A stretch of DNA of 64,000 nt. Origin: Pseudomonas putida. Its GTDB lineage: Bacteria; Pseudomonadota; Gammaproteobacteria; Pseudomonadales; Pseudomonadaceae. The stretch covers positions 3,626,001 to 3,690,000 of the forward strand of contig NZ_CP016634.1 of assembly GCF_002741075.1 (NCBI RefSeq). The letters are read 5' to 3'. Shown in pieces: positions 1 to 8,551 of this stretch. A program made the position numbers and the translations under genes. Numbering within the stretch: position 1 is the first letter of the stretch; every line of letters begins with the position of its first letter. Below the pieces are notes generated by a model. That model made no database searches. It was not told the DNA's origin and saw nothing but the letters and a program-made list of their open reading frames with translations.

Positions 1-2
1 TA

Positions 3-290
3 CCGATCGAGTTCAAGTGGAGTTGCGCCATGGGCATCGTGGTCAACCGCATTCCGCAGTTGGGCAAACTGTCGGACAACGTCTGGTACTGCCAGGGTTA
101 CTCCGGGCACGGCATCGCCACCAGCCACATCATGGGCGAAATCATGGCCGAGGCGCTGACCGGGACACTGGAAAAGTTCGACACTTTCGCGGCGTGCAAG
201 CACATCAAGGTGCCGATGGGGGACTTGCTGGGCAATCCGCTGTTGGCGGCGGGAATGTGGTACTACCAGATGCTCGAGAAACTGCGCTGA
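3..290 (+). CDS. FAD-dependent oxidoreductase, C-terminal fragment
   Basis: This is the last 95 residues of a protein that begins outside the window. The reading frame is open from base 3 to the TGA at 288-290. The segment GYSGHGIATSHIMGE is the glycine-rich C-terminal FAD-contacting strand of DAO-family amine oxidases such as gamma-glutamylputrescine oxidase (PuuB/OrdL), and the tail ending YYQMLEKLR is typical of Pseudomonas members. The family oxidises amines or amino acids, passing electrons from FAD to oxygen. The exact substrate cannot be told from this piece. A strong GC hairpin follows directly (295-317). Confidence 0.75.
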   Translation, partial: PIEFKWSCAMGIVVNRIPQLGKLSDNVWYCQGYSGHGIATSHIMGEIMAEALTGTLEKFDTFAACKHIKVPMGDLLGNPLLAAGMWYYQMLEKLR

Positions 291-294
291 TCTT

Positions 295-317
295 CTGGGG
301 CCGCGTGGCGGCCCCAG
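295..317 (+). terminator. GC-rich hairpin after the oxidoreductase
   Basis: CTGGGGCCGC - GTG - GCGGCCCCAG forms a perfect 10-bp stem with a 3-base loop four bases after the stop codon. There is no clear T run, so termination may be weak, or the hairpin may mainly stabilise the 3' end. It also lies just beyond the 3' end of the leftward fadD1. Confidence 0.55.
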
Positions 318-369
318 CATCCGAAGCTGCAGACGCAAAGGGCCGCAAGGCAGCCCTGGCTCGATGACC

Positions 370-2067
370 TCAGGCGATCTTCTTCAGGCCCTGCTTCTTG
401 AGCTCTTCGTCACGTAGTTCGCGGCGCAGGATCTTGCCGACGTTGGTGGTCGGCAGCGCATCGCGGAACTCGATATGGCGAGGGACTTTGTAGCCGGTGA
501 CGTTGGCGCGCATGTGCTCCATCACCTGCTCTTTGGTCAGGGTCATGCCCGGCTTGACCACGATGAACATCTTGATCACTTCGCCTGACTTTTCGTCCGG
601 CACACCGATCGCCGCGCACTGCAGCACACCCGGCAAGCTGGCGAGCACGTCTTCGAGCTCGTTCGGATAGACGTTGAAGCCAGAAACCAGAATCATGTCC
701 TTCTTGCGATCGACGATGCGCATGTAGCCATCGGGCTGGATGACCGCGATATCGCCCGTCTTCAGCCAACCGTCCTGGTCGAGGATTTCGGCGGTGGCCT
801 CTTCGCGCTGCCAGTAGCCCTTCATCACTTGCGGGCCCTTGACACACAGCTCACCGACTTCGCCCAGGCCCAACTCGCGGCCGCTGTCATCGATCACCTT
901 GCACAGGGTCGACGGCACCGGAATGCCGATGGTCCCGACCTGATTGGCCTCGGCGGGGTTGACCGCCGCGACCGGGCTGGTCTCGGTCATGCCGTAGCCT
1001 TCGCAGATCGCGCAGCCGGTAACGGTCTTCCAGCGCTCGGCCACGCTCAACTGCAAGGCCATGCCACCAGAGAGGGTGATTTTCAGGGCCGAAAAGTCCA
1101 AGGCACGGAAGGCGTCGTTGTTGCACAGGGCAACGAACAGGGTATTGAGGCCAACGAAGCCGCTGAACTTCCACTTGCCCAGCTCCTTGACCATGGCCGA
1201 CAGGTCACGGGGGTTGCTGATCAACACGTTGTGGTTGCCGATCAGCATCATCGCCATGCAATGGAAGGTGAAGGCATAGATGTGGTACAGTGGCAACGGG
1301 GTGATGAGGATCTCACAGCCTTCCTGCAGGTTCGCACCCATCAGGGCGCGGCACTGCAGCATGTTGGCCACCAGGTTGCGGTGAGTCAGCATGGCGCCCT
1401 TGGCAACCCCGGTGGTACCGCCGGTATACTGCAGCACGGCGACGTCGTTTGGTTGCGGATTGGCCTCGGTCACCGCACCGCCCTTGCCCAGTGCCAGAGC
1501 ATCATTGAAGCGTACAGCGCCAGGCAGGTTGTAGGCCGGCACCATCTTCTTCACGTACTTGATCACGCTGTTGATCAACAGGCGTTTGAGCGGTGGCAGC
1601 AGGTCGGCCACCTCGGTGACGATGACGTGCTTGACCTGGGTCTTGGGCACCACCTTTTCGGCCAAGTGCGCCATGTTGGCCAGGCACACCAGGGCCTTGG
1701 CGCCAGAGTCGTTGAACTGGTGTTCCATCTCGCGCGCGGTGTAGAGCGGGTTGGTGTTGACTACGATCAGCCCTGCGCGCATGGCACCGAACACGGCCAC
1801 GGGGTATTGCAGGACATTGGGCAGTTGCACGGCAATCCGATCACCGGGCTTGAGGTCGGTATGCTGTTGAAGCCAAGCGGCAAAAGCGCCCGACAGGGTG
1901 TACAGCTCCCCATAGGTAAGGGTCTTGCCCAGGTTGCTAAAGGCCGGTTTGTCGGCAAAGCGTTGGCAGGATTGCTTGAGCACCGCCTGGATGTTGGGGA
2001 ACTCGTCAGGATTGATTTCCGCCGTTATCCCGGCTGGGTACTTATCCTTCCAAAAATTTTCGATCAT
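370..2067 (-). CDS. fadD1: Long-chain fatty acid--CoA ligase FadD1
   Basis: Activates fatty acids to acyl-CoA with ATP via an acyl-adenylate, feeding beta-oxidation and PHA synthesis at the inner membrane face. 565 aa from ATG 2067, chosen over the upstream start at 2103 because AAGGAG lies 9 bases before it and MIENFWKDKYPAG is the usual N terminus. Visible ANL-superfamily motifs: P-loop YTGGTTGVAKG at about residues 214-224, GYGMTETSP, the hinge region GWLKTGDIA, and DRKKDMILVSGFNVYPNE (fatty acyl signature and C-terminal domain). About 65% of the sequence looks identical by eye to the next gene, so the two are a tandem duplication, as in P. aeruginosa PA3299/PA3300. A 291-base gap separates it from fadD2, so it probably has its own promoter. 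Confidence 0.95.
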   Translation of the reverse strand: MIENFWKDKYPAGITAEINPDEFPNIQAVLKQSCQRFADKPAFSNLGKTLTYGELYTLSGAFAAWLQQHTDLKPGDRIAVQLPNVLQYPVAVFGAMRAGLIVVNTNPLYTAREMEHQFNDSGAKALVCLANMAHLAEKVVPKTQVKHVIVTEVADLLPPLKRLLINSVIKYVKKMVPAYNLPGAVRFNDALALGKGGAVTEANPQPNDVAVLQYTGGTTGVAKGAMLTHRNLVANMLQCRALMGANLQEGCEILITPLPLYHIYAFTFHCMAMMLIGNHNVLISNPRDLSAMVKELGKWKFSGFVGLNTLFVALCNNDAFRALDFSALKITLSGGMALQLSVAERWKTVTGCAICEGYGMTETSPVAAVNPAEANQVGTIGIPVPSTLCKVIDDSGRELGLGEVGELCVKGPQVMKGYWQREEATAEILDQDGWLKTGDIAVIQPDGYMRIVDRKKDMILVSGFNVYPNELEDVLASLPGVLQCAAIGVPDEKSGEVIKMFIVVKPGMTLTKEQVMEHMRANVTGYKVPRHIEFRDALPTTNVGKILRRELRDEELKKQGLKKIA

Positions 2068-2226
2068 GGAAGCCCGCTCCTTCAGCAACAGCGAATTCGT
2101 CACGCATTACGCGTTTATTATTGATATGGGATGACGGCTCATTGCAAACCGGATCATCTGAAAACGCGCCGAGAGTAACAGCTTTGCCAGGGGTCGCCTA
2201 GAGCCCAAATTGGCCCACGCGGTCAC

Positions 2227-2260
2227 AAAAATGACTCAAAGAAATGTACCGGTCATTTTT
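2227..2260. promoter_or_regulatory. 9-bp perfect inverted repeat between fadD2 and fadD1
   Basis: AAAAATGAC (2227-2235) and GTCATTTTT (2252-2260) are exact reverse complements separated by 16 bases, in an AT-rich part of the fadD1 upstream region 160 bases before its start. It could be an operator, or an intrinsic terminator for fadD2 because the right-hand arm read on the minus strand ends in a T run. It does not resemble the GAAAC-type PsrA fatty-acid operator. Confidence 0.4.
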
Positions 2261-2358
2261 AGAGTATTTAACCAAAGTGTCGCAATTAAAGCCGAAAGCG
2301 GCAGGATAGAGCGGTTGCTAACCACCCTAACCTGCCGTTTGAAGAGCCTGCATGAAAA

Positions 2359-4047
2359 CTAGGCGATATCCCGCAGCTCGCGACGCAAAATCTTGCCCAC
2401 CGGGGTCATGGGCAACGACTCGCGCAACACAATGTGTTTAGGCACCTTGTAGCCCGTGAAGTTTGCCTTGCAGTACACCTTGAGCTCCTCAACGCTCAAA
2501 CCCGCCTCCCTCGGCACCACGAATAGCTTCACCGCTTCGCCGGAGCGCTCGTCGGGCACGCCAATGGCCGCGCAGTTGGCAACCTTGGGGTGCCCCATGA
2601 TCACGTCCTCGATCTCGTTGGGATACACGTTGAAACCCGAGACGATGATCATGTCCTTCTTGCGGTCGACGATACGGGTGAAGCCATCGGGGTCTATCAC
2701 GGCGATATCGCCCGTCTTGAGCCAGCCGTCGGCATCCAGCGTCTGTGCGGTGGCCTCGGGTTGGCGCCAATAGCCTTTCATTACCTGCGGCCCTTTGATG
2801 CACAACTCGCCCCGTTCGCCCAAGGGCAATTCGTTGCCCTCGTCATCGATGACCTTGAACGCGATACCCGGCACCGGGATACCCACCGTCCCCAGGCGCG
2901 CCAGCGAGCCGTAGGGGTTGGTGCTGGCGACCGGGGAGGTCTCGGTCAGGCCGTAGCCTTCGACGATGCGACAGCCCGTCAGGCTCTCCCAGCGTTCTGC
3001 CGTGGCCTTCACCAAGGCCGTGCCTCCGGAATTGGTGACCTTGAGCGCGGAAAAATCCAGGGACTTGAAGCCGGGGTGGTCCATCAGGGCGACGAACAGG
3101 GTGTTCAAACCGAGCAAGCCGGTGAAGCGCCACTTACCCAGTTCCTTGATGAAGCCGGAGATATCGCGGGGATTGGTGATCAGTACGTTGTGGTTGCCGG
3201 TGACCATCATGCACATGCAGTTCGCGGTGAAGGCATAGATGTGGTACAGCGGCAACGGGGCGATCATCACCTCTTGGCCGTCCTTGATCAGCTTCTGCCC
3301 ATCCGGGCCATGCTGGGAGAAACACGCCAGTACCTGCAGCATGTTGGCCACCAGGTTTCCATGGGTGAGCATCGCGCCCTTGGCCAGGCCGGTGGTGCCG
3401 CCGGTGTACTGCAGGACGGCGACATCATCGAGGCTCAGAGGCACCGGCTCGGGCAGCCCTGCCCGGCCATGGCGCAGTACCTGCTTGAACGATACGGCCT
3501 GCGGCAGCCGGTAGGCCGGCACCATCTTCTTCACCTTGTCGACCACGGTATTGACCAGCCAACCCTTGGCGGCCGGCAGCAGGTCGCCCATCTTCGCCTC
3601 GATCAGGTATTCGATGCCGGTGTCGCCCAGCACCTGCTGCACCCGCTGGCCGAACATGTTCAGGTAGACCAGTGCGCGGGCACCGGAATCCTTGAACTGA
3701 TGGCGCATTTCGCGCTCGGTGTAGAGCGGGTTGGTGTTGACCACAATCAGTCCGGCGCGCATCGCGCCGAACACGGCGATGGGATATTGCAGGACGTTGG
3801 GCATCTGCACCGCGATGCGATCGCCCGGAACGAGGTCGGTATGCTGTTGCAACCACGTGGCGAAGGCAGCGCTGTAGCGCTCCAGGTCGCGGTAGCTGAG
3901 GGTCACGCCCAGGTTGCTGAAGGCCGGCCTATCGGCGAAGCGCTTGCAGGAGCGCTCGAACACGTCGACGACCGATTGATAAGCAGTGATTTCGAGGGAG
4001 GAAGGCACGCCCGCAGGGCGTTTGTCATTCCAGAAGTCGGCTTGCAT
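2359..4047 (-). CDS. fadD2: Long-chain fatty acid--CoA ligase FadD2
   Basis: Paralogue of fadD1 with the same reaction, ATP-dependent acyl-CoA formation. Start set at ATG 4047 (562 aa): GAGGA lies 11 bases upstream and MQADFWNDKRPAG aligns with the N terminus of the sister gene. The longer frame reaching 4164 adds 39 residues of arginine-rich, non-conserved sequence. Motifs: YTGGTTGLAKG near residues 214-224, GYGLTETSP, GWLKTGDIA, DRKKDMIIVSGFNVYPNE. It differs from FadD1 mainly in the 170-240 region, which may change chain-length preference or expression (inference). The lipase and phaJ1 lie divergently upstream, as in P. aeruginosa PA3300-PA3302. Confidence 0.94.
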   Translation of the reverse strand: MQADFWNDKRPAGVPSSLEITAYQSVVDVFERSCKRFADRPAFSNLGVTLSYRDLERYSAAFATWLQQHTDLVPGDRIAVQMPNVLQYPIAVFGAMRAGLIVVNTNPLYTEREMRHQFKDSGARALVYLNMFGQRVQQVLGDTGIEYLIEAKMGDLLPAAKGWLVNTVVDKVKKMVPAYRLPQAVSFKQVLRHGRAGLPEPVPLSLDDVAVLQYTGGTTGLAKGAMLTHGNLVANMLQVLACFSQHGPDGQKLIKDGQEVMIAPLPLYHIYAFTANCMCMMVTGNHNVLITNPRDISGFIKELGKWRFTGLLGLNTLFVALMDHPGFKSLDFSALKVTNSGGTALVKATAERWESLTGCRIVEGYGLTETSPVASTNPYGSLARLGTVGIPVPGIAFKVIDDEGNELPLGERGELCIKGPQVMKGYWRQPEATAQTLDADGWLKTGDIAVIDPDGFTRIVDRKKDMIIVSGFNVYPNEIEDVIMGHPKVANCAAIGVPDERSGEAVKLFVVPREAGLSVEELKVYCKANFTGYKVPKHIVLRESLPMTPVGKILRRELRDIA

Positions 4048-4260
4048 CTTATTGTTGTTCCTCTGCCATGCGCTGTCCCTGACCTGCCTGCCCCAGGCTC
4101 GCGAGCGGGCAGGAAGGCGTCGAATCGACGTTAGCAGGTAAGCAAGAGACGGCATATACGCCAAGTGCCGCCATTAACATTGTGAATCTTATTTGTGCCC
4201 TTCCTGCAATCGGGTCCATTGGGCATACACTGTCTGCAACCCATGAGCCAAGGACTCGCC

Positions 4261-5205
4261 ATGCCCCATGACGCCTTCTGGCTGCCTGCCAGCGAGCATT
4301 GCAGCCTGTATGTCCATCAGTGGCTGCCGACAACGCCGGTCAAGGCCGTGGTGCTGCTGGCCCACGGCATGGCCGAGCACGCCGGCCGCTACCAGCGCCT
4401 GGGGCATGCTCTGACCGACGCAGGTTTCGCCCTGCTCGCCCCGGACCTGCGAGGCCATGGCCGTACGGCCGAGCTTGGCAATCTTGGCCTGTTCGCTCGT
4501 CATCATGGCTGGCACACCGTGGTCAACGACCTGGGGCTGCTGGCCCAGCACATCGGCCAGCAGTTTCCCGGTACGCCGCTGTTCCTGTTCGGCCACAGCA
4601 TGGGCAGCTACATCGCACAGGCCTATCTGCTGCACCACAGCGCCAGCCTCCAGGGCGCGGTGCTCAGCGGTTCCAACTTTCAACCGCCGCTGCTCTACCG
4701 CACCGCCGCGCTGATCGCACGCCTGGAAACATGGCGCCAGGGGTACCTGGGCAAGAGCGCATTGATCGAATGGCTGTCTTTCGGTTCATTCAATAAAGCC
4801 TTCAAGCCCAACCGCACGCGCTTCGACTGGCTCAGCCGCGATACCGACGAAGTCGACAAATACATCGCCGACCCCTTGTGCGGTTTTCGCTGCTGCAACC
4901 AGTTGTGGGTCGACCTGCTCCAGGGCCTGGCACAGATCAGCAGACCCAGGAACCTTGAGCAGATCGACCCGAACCTGCCCATTCTGGTGATCGGCGGTGA
5001 ATGTGATCCGGTCAGTGCCGGCAAGCGTCTGAAGAGTCTGGCCGACGCCCTGCGCGCGACCGGCAATCGCCATGTGCAGTTGCGCCTGTACCCCGCGGCG
5101 CGGCACGAAGTGCTCAACGAAACCAACCGTGACGAGGTCACCGCCGATATCCTCGGCTGGCTGGAACAGGCGCTGGCCCTTGGCCGCCCTGCCCGCAGTG
5201 AATGA
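4261..5205 (+). CDS. Alpha/beta hydrolase, monoacylglycerol lipase/lysophospholipase type
   Basis: 314 aa from ATG 4261, with AAGGA 6 bases upstream; an in-frame ATG at 4243 is less well placed. It has the hydrolase_4 (PldB/monoglyceride lipase) layout: oxyanion-region HGMAEHAGRY (about 35-44), RGHGRT, nucleophile elbow GHSMGS with Ser at about 113, the acid Asp probably in GGECDPVS and the His in ARHEVLNE. It should release fatty acids from glycerides or lysolipids, which fits its position between fadD2 (divergent) and phaJ1 (36 bases downstream, same strand). No signal peptide is visible, so it is probably cytoplasmic. Substrate is inferred from family and context only. Confidence 0.85.
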   Translation: MPHDAFWLPASEHCSLYVHQWLPTTPVKAVVLLAHGMAEHAGRYQRLGHALTDAGFALLAPDLRGHGRTAELGNLGLFARHHGWHTVVNDLGLLAQHIGQQFPGTPLFLFGHSMGSYIAQAYLLHHSASLQGAVLSGSNFQPPLLYRTAALIARLETWRQGYLGKSALIEWLSFGSFNKAFKPNRTRFDWLSRDTDEVDKYIADPLCGFRCCNQLWVDLLQGLAQISRPRNLEQIDPNLPILVIGGECDPVSAGKRLKSLADALRATGNRHVQLRLYPAARHEVLNETNRDEVTADILGWLEQALALGRPARSE

Positions 5206-5241
5206 TGTACACTTCCTCGTCCGCCCTTTAAGGAAGCCCCG

Positions 5242-5712
5242 ATGTCCCAGGTCACCAACACGCCCTACGAAGCCCTCGAAGTCGGGCAGAAAGCCAGCTA
5301 TGAAAAGTCCGTGGAAGAGCGCGACATCCAGCTGTTCGCCGCGATGTCCGGTGACCACAACCCGGTACACCTGGACGCCGAATTCGCCGCCAAGAGCATG
5401 TTCCGCGAGCGTATCGCCCATGGCATGTTCAGCGGCGCGCTGATCAGTGCCGCCGTTGCCTGCACCCTGCCAGGCCCCGGCACCATCTACCTGGGCCAGC
5501 AGATGAGCTTCCAGAAGCCAGTGAAGATCGGCGACACCCTGACCGTGCGCCTGGAGATTCTCGAGAAGCTGCCCAAGTTCAAGGTGCGCATCGCCACCAA
5601 CGTCTACAACCAGAACGACGAGCTGGTGGTCGAAGGCGTGGCCGAGATCCTGGCTCCGCGCAAGCAGCAGACCGTCGATTTGGTCAGCCCGCCGAACTTC
5701 GTTGCCAGCTGA
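5242..5712 (+). CDS. phaJ1: (R)-specific enoyl-CoA hydratase PhaJ1
   Basis: MaoC-like hot-dog protein of 156 aa, the same length as P. aeruginosa PhaJ1 (PA3302). It hydrates trans-2-enoyl-CoA to (R)-3-hydroxyacyl-CoA, diverting beta-oxidation intermediates to PHA synthase. The hydratase-2 motif is complete: catalytic Asp38 and His43 in SGDHNPVHLD, followed by RIAHGM. It is the downstream member of a probable two-gene unit with the lipase-like hydrolase. Gene order with fadD2/fadD1 on the other side supports PhaJ1 rather than PhaJ4. Confidence 0.92.
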   Translation: MSQVTNTPYEALEVGQKASYEKSVEERDIQLFAAMSGDHNPVHLDAEFAAKSMFRERIAHGMFSGALISAAVACTLPGPGTIYLGQQMSFQKPVKIGDTLTVRLEILEKLPKFKVRIATNVYNQNDELVVEGVAEILAPRKQQTVDLVSPPNFVAS

Positions 5713-5734
5713 TCGAGCCCGTCGACAGTACGTC

Positions 5735-5793
5735 TTCTCGGGTGAACCCGCTCCTACAGGGCCTGCACAGCCCTGAACGCGGGTTTACCTGCG
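5735..5793. repeat. REP-like inverted repeat pair
   Basis: TCTCGGGTGAACCCGCTCCTACAGG is followed by a degenerate second arm containing GCGGGTTTACCTGCG. It lies between the convergent 3' ends of phaJ1 and the sigma gene and is of the same family as the other elements in this window. Confidence 0.6.
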
Positions 5794-5803
5794 CCAGCGC
5801 CGC

Positions 5804-7045
5804 CTAGCGATCCAACTCCCGCAAGCACCGCTCGATGTGCCGTCTCTCCGGCCCCTGTCGGGTAAGCGCCAGCGCCTGCTGCCAGGCTTCGCGGGCCTGC
5901 TCGTCCTGGCCCAGCTGACGGTGCAGCTCAGCCCGGGCAGCATGAGCCAAGTGATAATCGAGCAGCTCGCCACGCCGCAGAATCGCCTCGATCGCCGACA
6001 GCCCCGCCCTCGGCCCGTCACGCCTGGCCAATGCCGCTGCCCGGTTCAGCTCCACTACCGGTGACGGCCAGTGCCGTTGCAACACATCGTACAAGCCTAC
6101 GATCTCCTGCCAGTCCGTCTGCTCGGCACTTGAGGCCTCGGCATGCACCGCAGCAATGGCGGCCTGTACGCTGTAGGCACCGAACTGCCGGCTGCGCAGT
6201 GCCTGCTGTACCAGTTGGCAGCCTTCGGCGATCTGCGAACGGTCCCACAAGCTGCGGTCCTGACGGTCCAGAACCACCAACTCCCCCGACGCATCGCTGC
6301 GCGCCCGCAAACGCGAGGCCTGCAGCAGCATCAACGCCAACAGCCCGAGCACCTCGGCATCCGGCAACAGTTGGGCGAGCAGGCGCCCCAGACGGATCGC
6401 CTCGTCACACAGCTCGCGCTGCACCACATCATTACCTGTGGACGCTGAATACCCTTCGTTGAACACCAGGTACACCACCCGCAGAACGCTTTCCAAGCGC
6501 TCTGGCAACTCAGCCAGCGCCGGGACCTGATAGGGAATGCGCGCATCGCGGATCTTGGCCTTGGCGCGCACAATGCGCTGGGCAATGGTCGCCGGGCTCT
6601 GCAGAAAGGCGCGGGCGATCTGCTCGGTGGTCAGGTCGCAGACTTCGCGCAGGGTCAGCGGTACCTGGGCATCGGCCGAGAGGGCTGGGTGGCAACAGGT
6701 GAAGATCAACCGCAGGCGGTCATCCACCAGGTCTTCCTCCTCCTCGGGGCCCTGGCCTTCGTCTTCCAACAACATGACCAGGTCCGCCTGGGAACGGTCG
6801 AAGCGGGCACGCCTGCGCAAGGCGTCGATGGCCTTGAAGCGGCCCGCAGACACCAGCCAAGCTCGCGGATTGTCCGGGATGCCATCGCGCTGCCAACGCT
6901 CGACGGCAATGAAGAAGGCATCGTGCAGCGCCTCTTCGGCAAGATCGAAGTCGCCCAACAGGCGAATCAGGGTCGCCAGGATACGTCGAGAGTCCCGCCG
7001 ATAGACCGCCTCGACCTCCCGGCGCACCTGCTGGGCATCGAGCAT
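5804..7045 (-). CDS. ECF42-type sigma factor with C-terminal extension
   Basis: 413 aa, about twice the length of a minimal ECF sigma. Region 2 is at about 15-60 (LIRLLGDFDLAEEALHDAF), region 4 at about 125-165 (LTLREVCDLTTEQIARAF then TIAQRIVRAKAKI). The remaining ~230 residues are a helical C-terminal domain of the DUF6596/TPR-like type that regulates ECF42 members in place of an anti-sigma. Its start codon overlaps the stop of the SRPBCC gene (TGATG), so it is the last gene of a four-gene operon with a YCII/DGPF protein, the hallmark partner of ECF42. No transmembrane anti-sigma is encoded nearby. Confidence 0.9.
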   Translation of the reverse strand: MLDAQQVRREVEAVYRRDSRRILATLIRLLGDFDLAEEALHDAFFIAVERWQRDGIPDNPRAWLVSAGRFKAIDALRRRARFDRSQADLVMLLEDEGQGPEEEEDLVDDRLRLIFTCCHPALSADAQVPLTLREVCDLTTEQIARAFLQSPATIAQRIVRAKAKIRDARIPYQVPALAELPERLESVLRVVYLVFNEGYSASTGNDVVQRELCDEAIRLGRLLAQLLPDAEVLGLLALMLLQASRLRARSDASGELVVLDRQDRSLWDRSQIAEGCQLVQQALRSRQFGAYSVQAAIAAVHAEASSAEQTDWQEIVGLYDVLQRHWPSPVVELNRAAALARRDGPRAGLSAIEAILRRGELLDYHLAHAARAELHRQLGQDEQAREAWQQALALTRQGPERRHIERCLRELDR

Positions 7046-7536
7046 CAGTCCGGCATCCGCTGGGTCACCACCTCTACCAGCCGGTCCAGGCTTTCGCCCC
7101 AGCCCTGGTAGAAGCCCATTTCCTCATGGGCCCGGCAGTCGGCGGCGTTCCAGTGCAAGGCACGCGCGGTGTATCGGGTCTTGCCCTGTTCTTCATCGAA
7201 GGTCATCACGGCCGTCATGAACGCTTTGTCCGAAGGCACCCAGCCTGGCCCGAATGCATCGGTGAACACCAATCGCCGCGGCGCGACGATCTCCAGGAAC
7301 ACCCCCTGATTGGGGTACTCGGTACCATCGGGGGCCCGCATCAGGGTACGGAACAGCCCCCCTACCCAGAGTTGCAATTCGCATTCAGGGGTGGTCATGC
7401 CATGGGGCCCCCACCACTGCGTCAACCACTGTGGCTCGGTCCAGGCGCGAAACACCTTGGCCGCGGGGGCGTCGATCAAGCGCGTGATGGACAACTCGTG
7501 TGGCGACTGTGGCGGGCCGGGTTGTGCAAGGCTCAT
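7045..7536 (-). CDS. SRPBCC (AHSA1-like) domain protein
   Basis: 163 aa START/Bet v1-like fold of the activator of Hsp90 ATPase homologue family, recognised by ITRLIDAPAAKVFRAWTEP, the WWGP segment and the closing helix GWGESLDRLVEVV. Members bind hydrophobic ligands in a deep cavity; no catalytic role is established for this one. Third gene of the ECF42 operon: 18 bases after the YCII gene and overlapping the sigma gene by one base. A ligand-sensing or detoxification role under the sigma factor is inference. Confidence 0.85.
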   Translation of the reverse strand: MSLAQPGPPQSPHELSITRLIDAPAAKVFRAWTEPQWLTQWWGPHGMTTPECELQLWVGGLFRTLMRAPDGTEYPNQGVFLEIVAPRRLVFTDAFGPGWVPSDKAFMTAVMTFDEEQGKTRYTARALHWNAADCRAHEEMGFYQGWGESLDRLVEVVTQRMPD

Positions 7537-7554
7537 GCTGGTCGTTCTCCGTTG

Positions 7555-7899
7555 TCAGGGTTGCAGCTCGCGTACAGGTCGCACTTCAACGCTACCGACC
7601 CGCGCCGCCGGGATGCCCTTGGCGATGTTCAATGCCTCGTTCAGGTCGCGCGCATCGACCAGGTAAAAGCCTGCCAATTGCTCCTTGGTCTCGGCAAATG
7701 GGCCGTCGGTCAGGCTCATGCGCCCACCCCGCACGCGTACCGTCGTGGCGGTCTGCACAGGCTTGAGCGCCTCGGCTGCGAGCATTCGGCCGGCCCCTTG
7801 CAGCGACTCGGCGTAAGCCATGCATTCGGCATCTTCGGGGCTGTCGGGCAGGCTGTGCAGCAGCCCCTCGTCACAATAGACCAGGCACAGGTATTTCAT
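7555..7899 (-). CDS. YCII-related DGPF-domain protein
   Basis: 114 aa from ATG 7899, chosen because GGAG sits 6 bases before it; ATG 7905 would leave no room for a ribosome site and the frame to 8142 overlaps the upstream gene. MKYLCLVYCDE is the classic start and TDGPFAETKEQLAGFY carries the DGPF signature that named these proteins. They are dimeric ferredoxin-like folds of unknown activity almost always linked to ECF42 sigma genes; the family has been proposed to act in oxidative or chemical stress, but its substrate is unknown. Second gene of the operon. Confidence 0.9.
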   Translation of the reverse strand: MKYLCLVYCDEGLLHSLPDSPEDAECMAYAESLQGAGRMLAAEALKPVQTATTVRVRGGRMSLTDGPFAETKEQLAGFYLVDARDLNEALNIAKGIPAARVGSVEVRPVRELQP

Positions 7900-7948
7900 G
7901 GTCATCTCCAATGCTGCGCAAAGGTGCGGTTGCCGATGAGCGGCAGGT

Positions 7949-8371
7949 TCAAGGCTGGAGGTTGAACAGGGCTTTCTGGGTTTCCATGTCGAACGGTGCC
8001 GACCAGTGCTCGTGTATGACCTGCCATTGTCCATCCCTACGACGATAGCCCACTGTCGCGCGGATGAAGCCACATTGGCGCTCGTCATCGGAAGGACCGC
8101 AGCGGTTGAGCCAATGGGCCAATCCCAGGTCGCCGTCGGCATGCACGGTCAGTTGCGCCTGTTCGAAGACCATGGGCCCTGTGCAGAAACTCATGCACAT
8201 CTCCCAGTGCGCCCGGTAGGCGGCCTTGCCTTTGAATTGCAACGCCTTGATGGCATCGAATGCCACGATGTCGTCGGCATAGGGCGCGCAGATCGCATCC
8301 AGGTCGCGATCACGCACGGCCTGCATCCAACGTTCGATCAACTGGCTGATTTCGGTTTGGGCGGTATTCAT
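7949..8371 (-). CDS. SnoaL-like/NTF2-family protein
   Basis: 140 aa cone-shaped alpha+beta barrel of the SnoaL_3 type: LIERWMQAVRDRDLDAICAPYADDIVAFDA opens the fold and VGYRRRDGQWQVIHEHWS closes it. These proteins bind or isomerise small hydrophobic molecules, and many have no known reaction. It is the first gene of the ECF42 operon, 49 bases before the YCII gene, with GGAGG about 8 bases before ATG 8371 and a candidate sigma-dependent promoter at 8434-8460. Confidence 0.85.
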   Translation of the reverse strand: MNTAQTEISQLIERWMQAVRDRDLDAICAPYADDIVAFDAIKALQFKGKAAYRAHWEMCMSFCTGPMVFEQAQLTVHADGDLGLAHWLNRCGPSDDERQCGFIRATVGYRRRDGQWQVIHEHWSAPFDMETQKALFNLQP

Positions 8372-8433
8372 CGGGTTTCCTCCGATCGGTCATCAGTGGG
8401 CAGCGCGGTATGAATCCGGCGCCTTCATGACTG

Positions 8434-8460
8434 GTCGAACGGTGATCGGGGAAATCGACA
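8434..8460 (-). promoter_or_regulatory. Candidate ECF42-dependent promoter
   Basis: Read on the minus strand, TGTCGA (8460-8455) is followed after exactly 17 bases by CGAC (8437-8434). From memory, the reported ECF42 target motif is TGTCGA at -35 and CGA/TC at -10. The site lies 63 bases upstream of the operon's first start codon, a sensible leader length, and suggests autoregulation. Motif and spacing are seen; use by this sigma factor is inferred. Confidence 0.6.
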
Positions 8461-8551
8461 GGGGGAGGAGAAAAAATCGAAGCCGCGAACACGCTCCCAG
8501 AATCCCACTGCTGCTTGGCAATTCAGCTGCCGGGGCGGGAGCGGTGATAAA

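Noticed and set aside
2590..4134. 514-codon open frame antisense to fadD2
   Set aside because: Frame is open only because of GC-rich codon bias in fadD2; protein is His/Gln/Gly-rich and has no motif.
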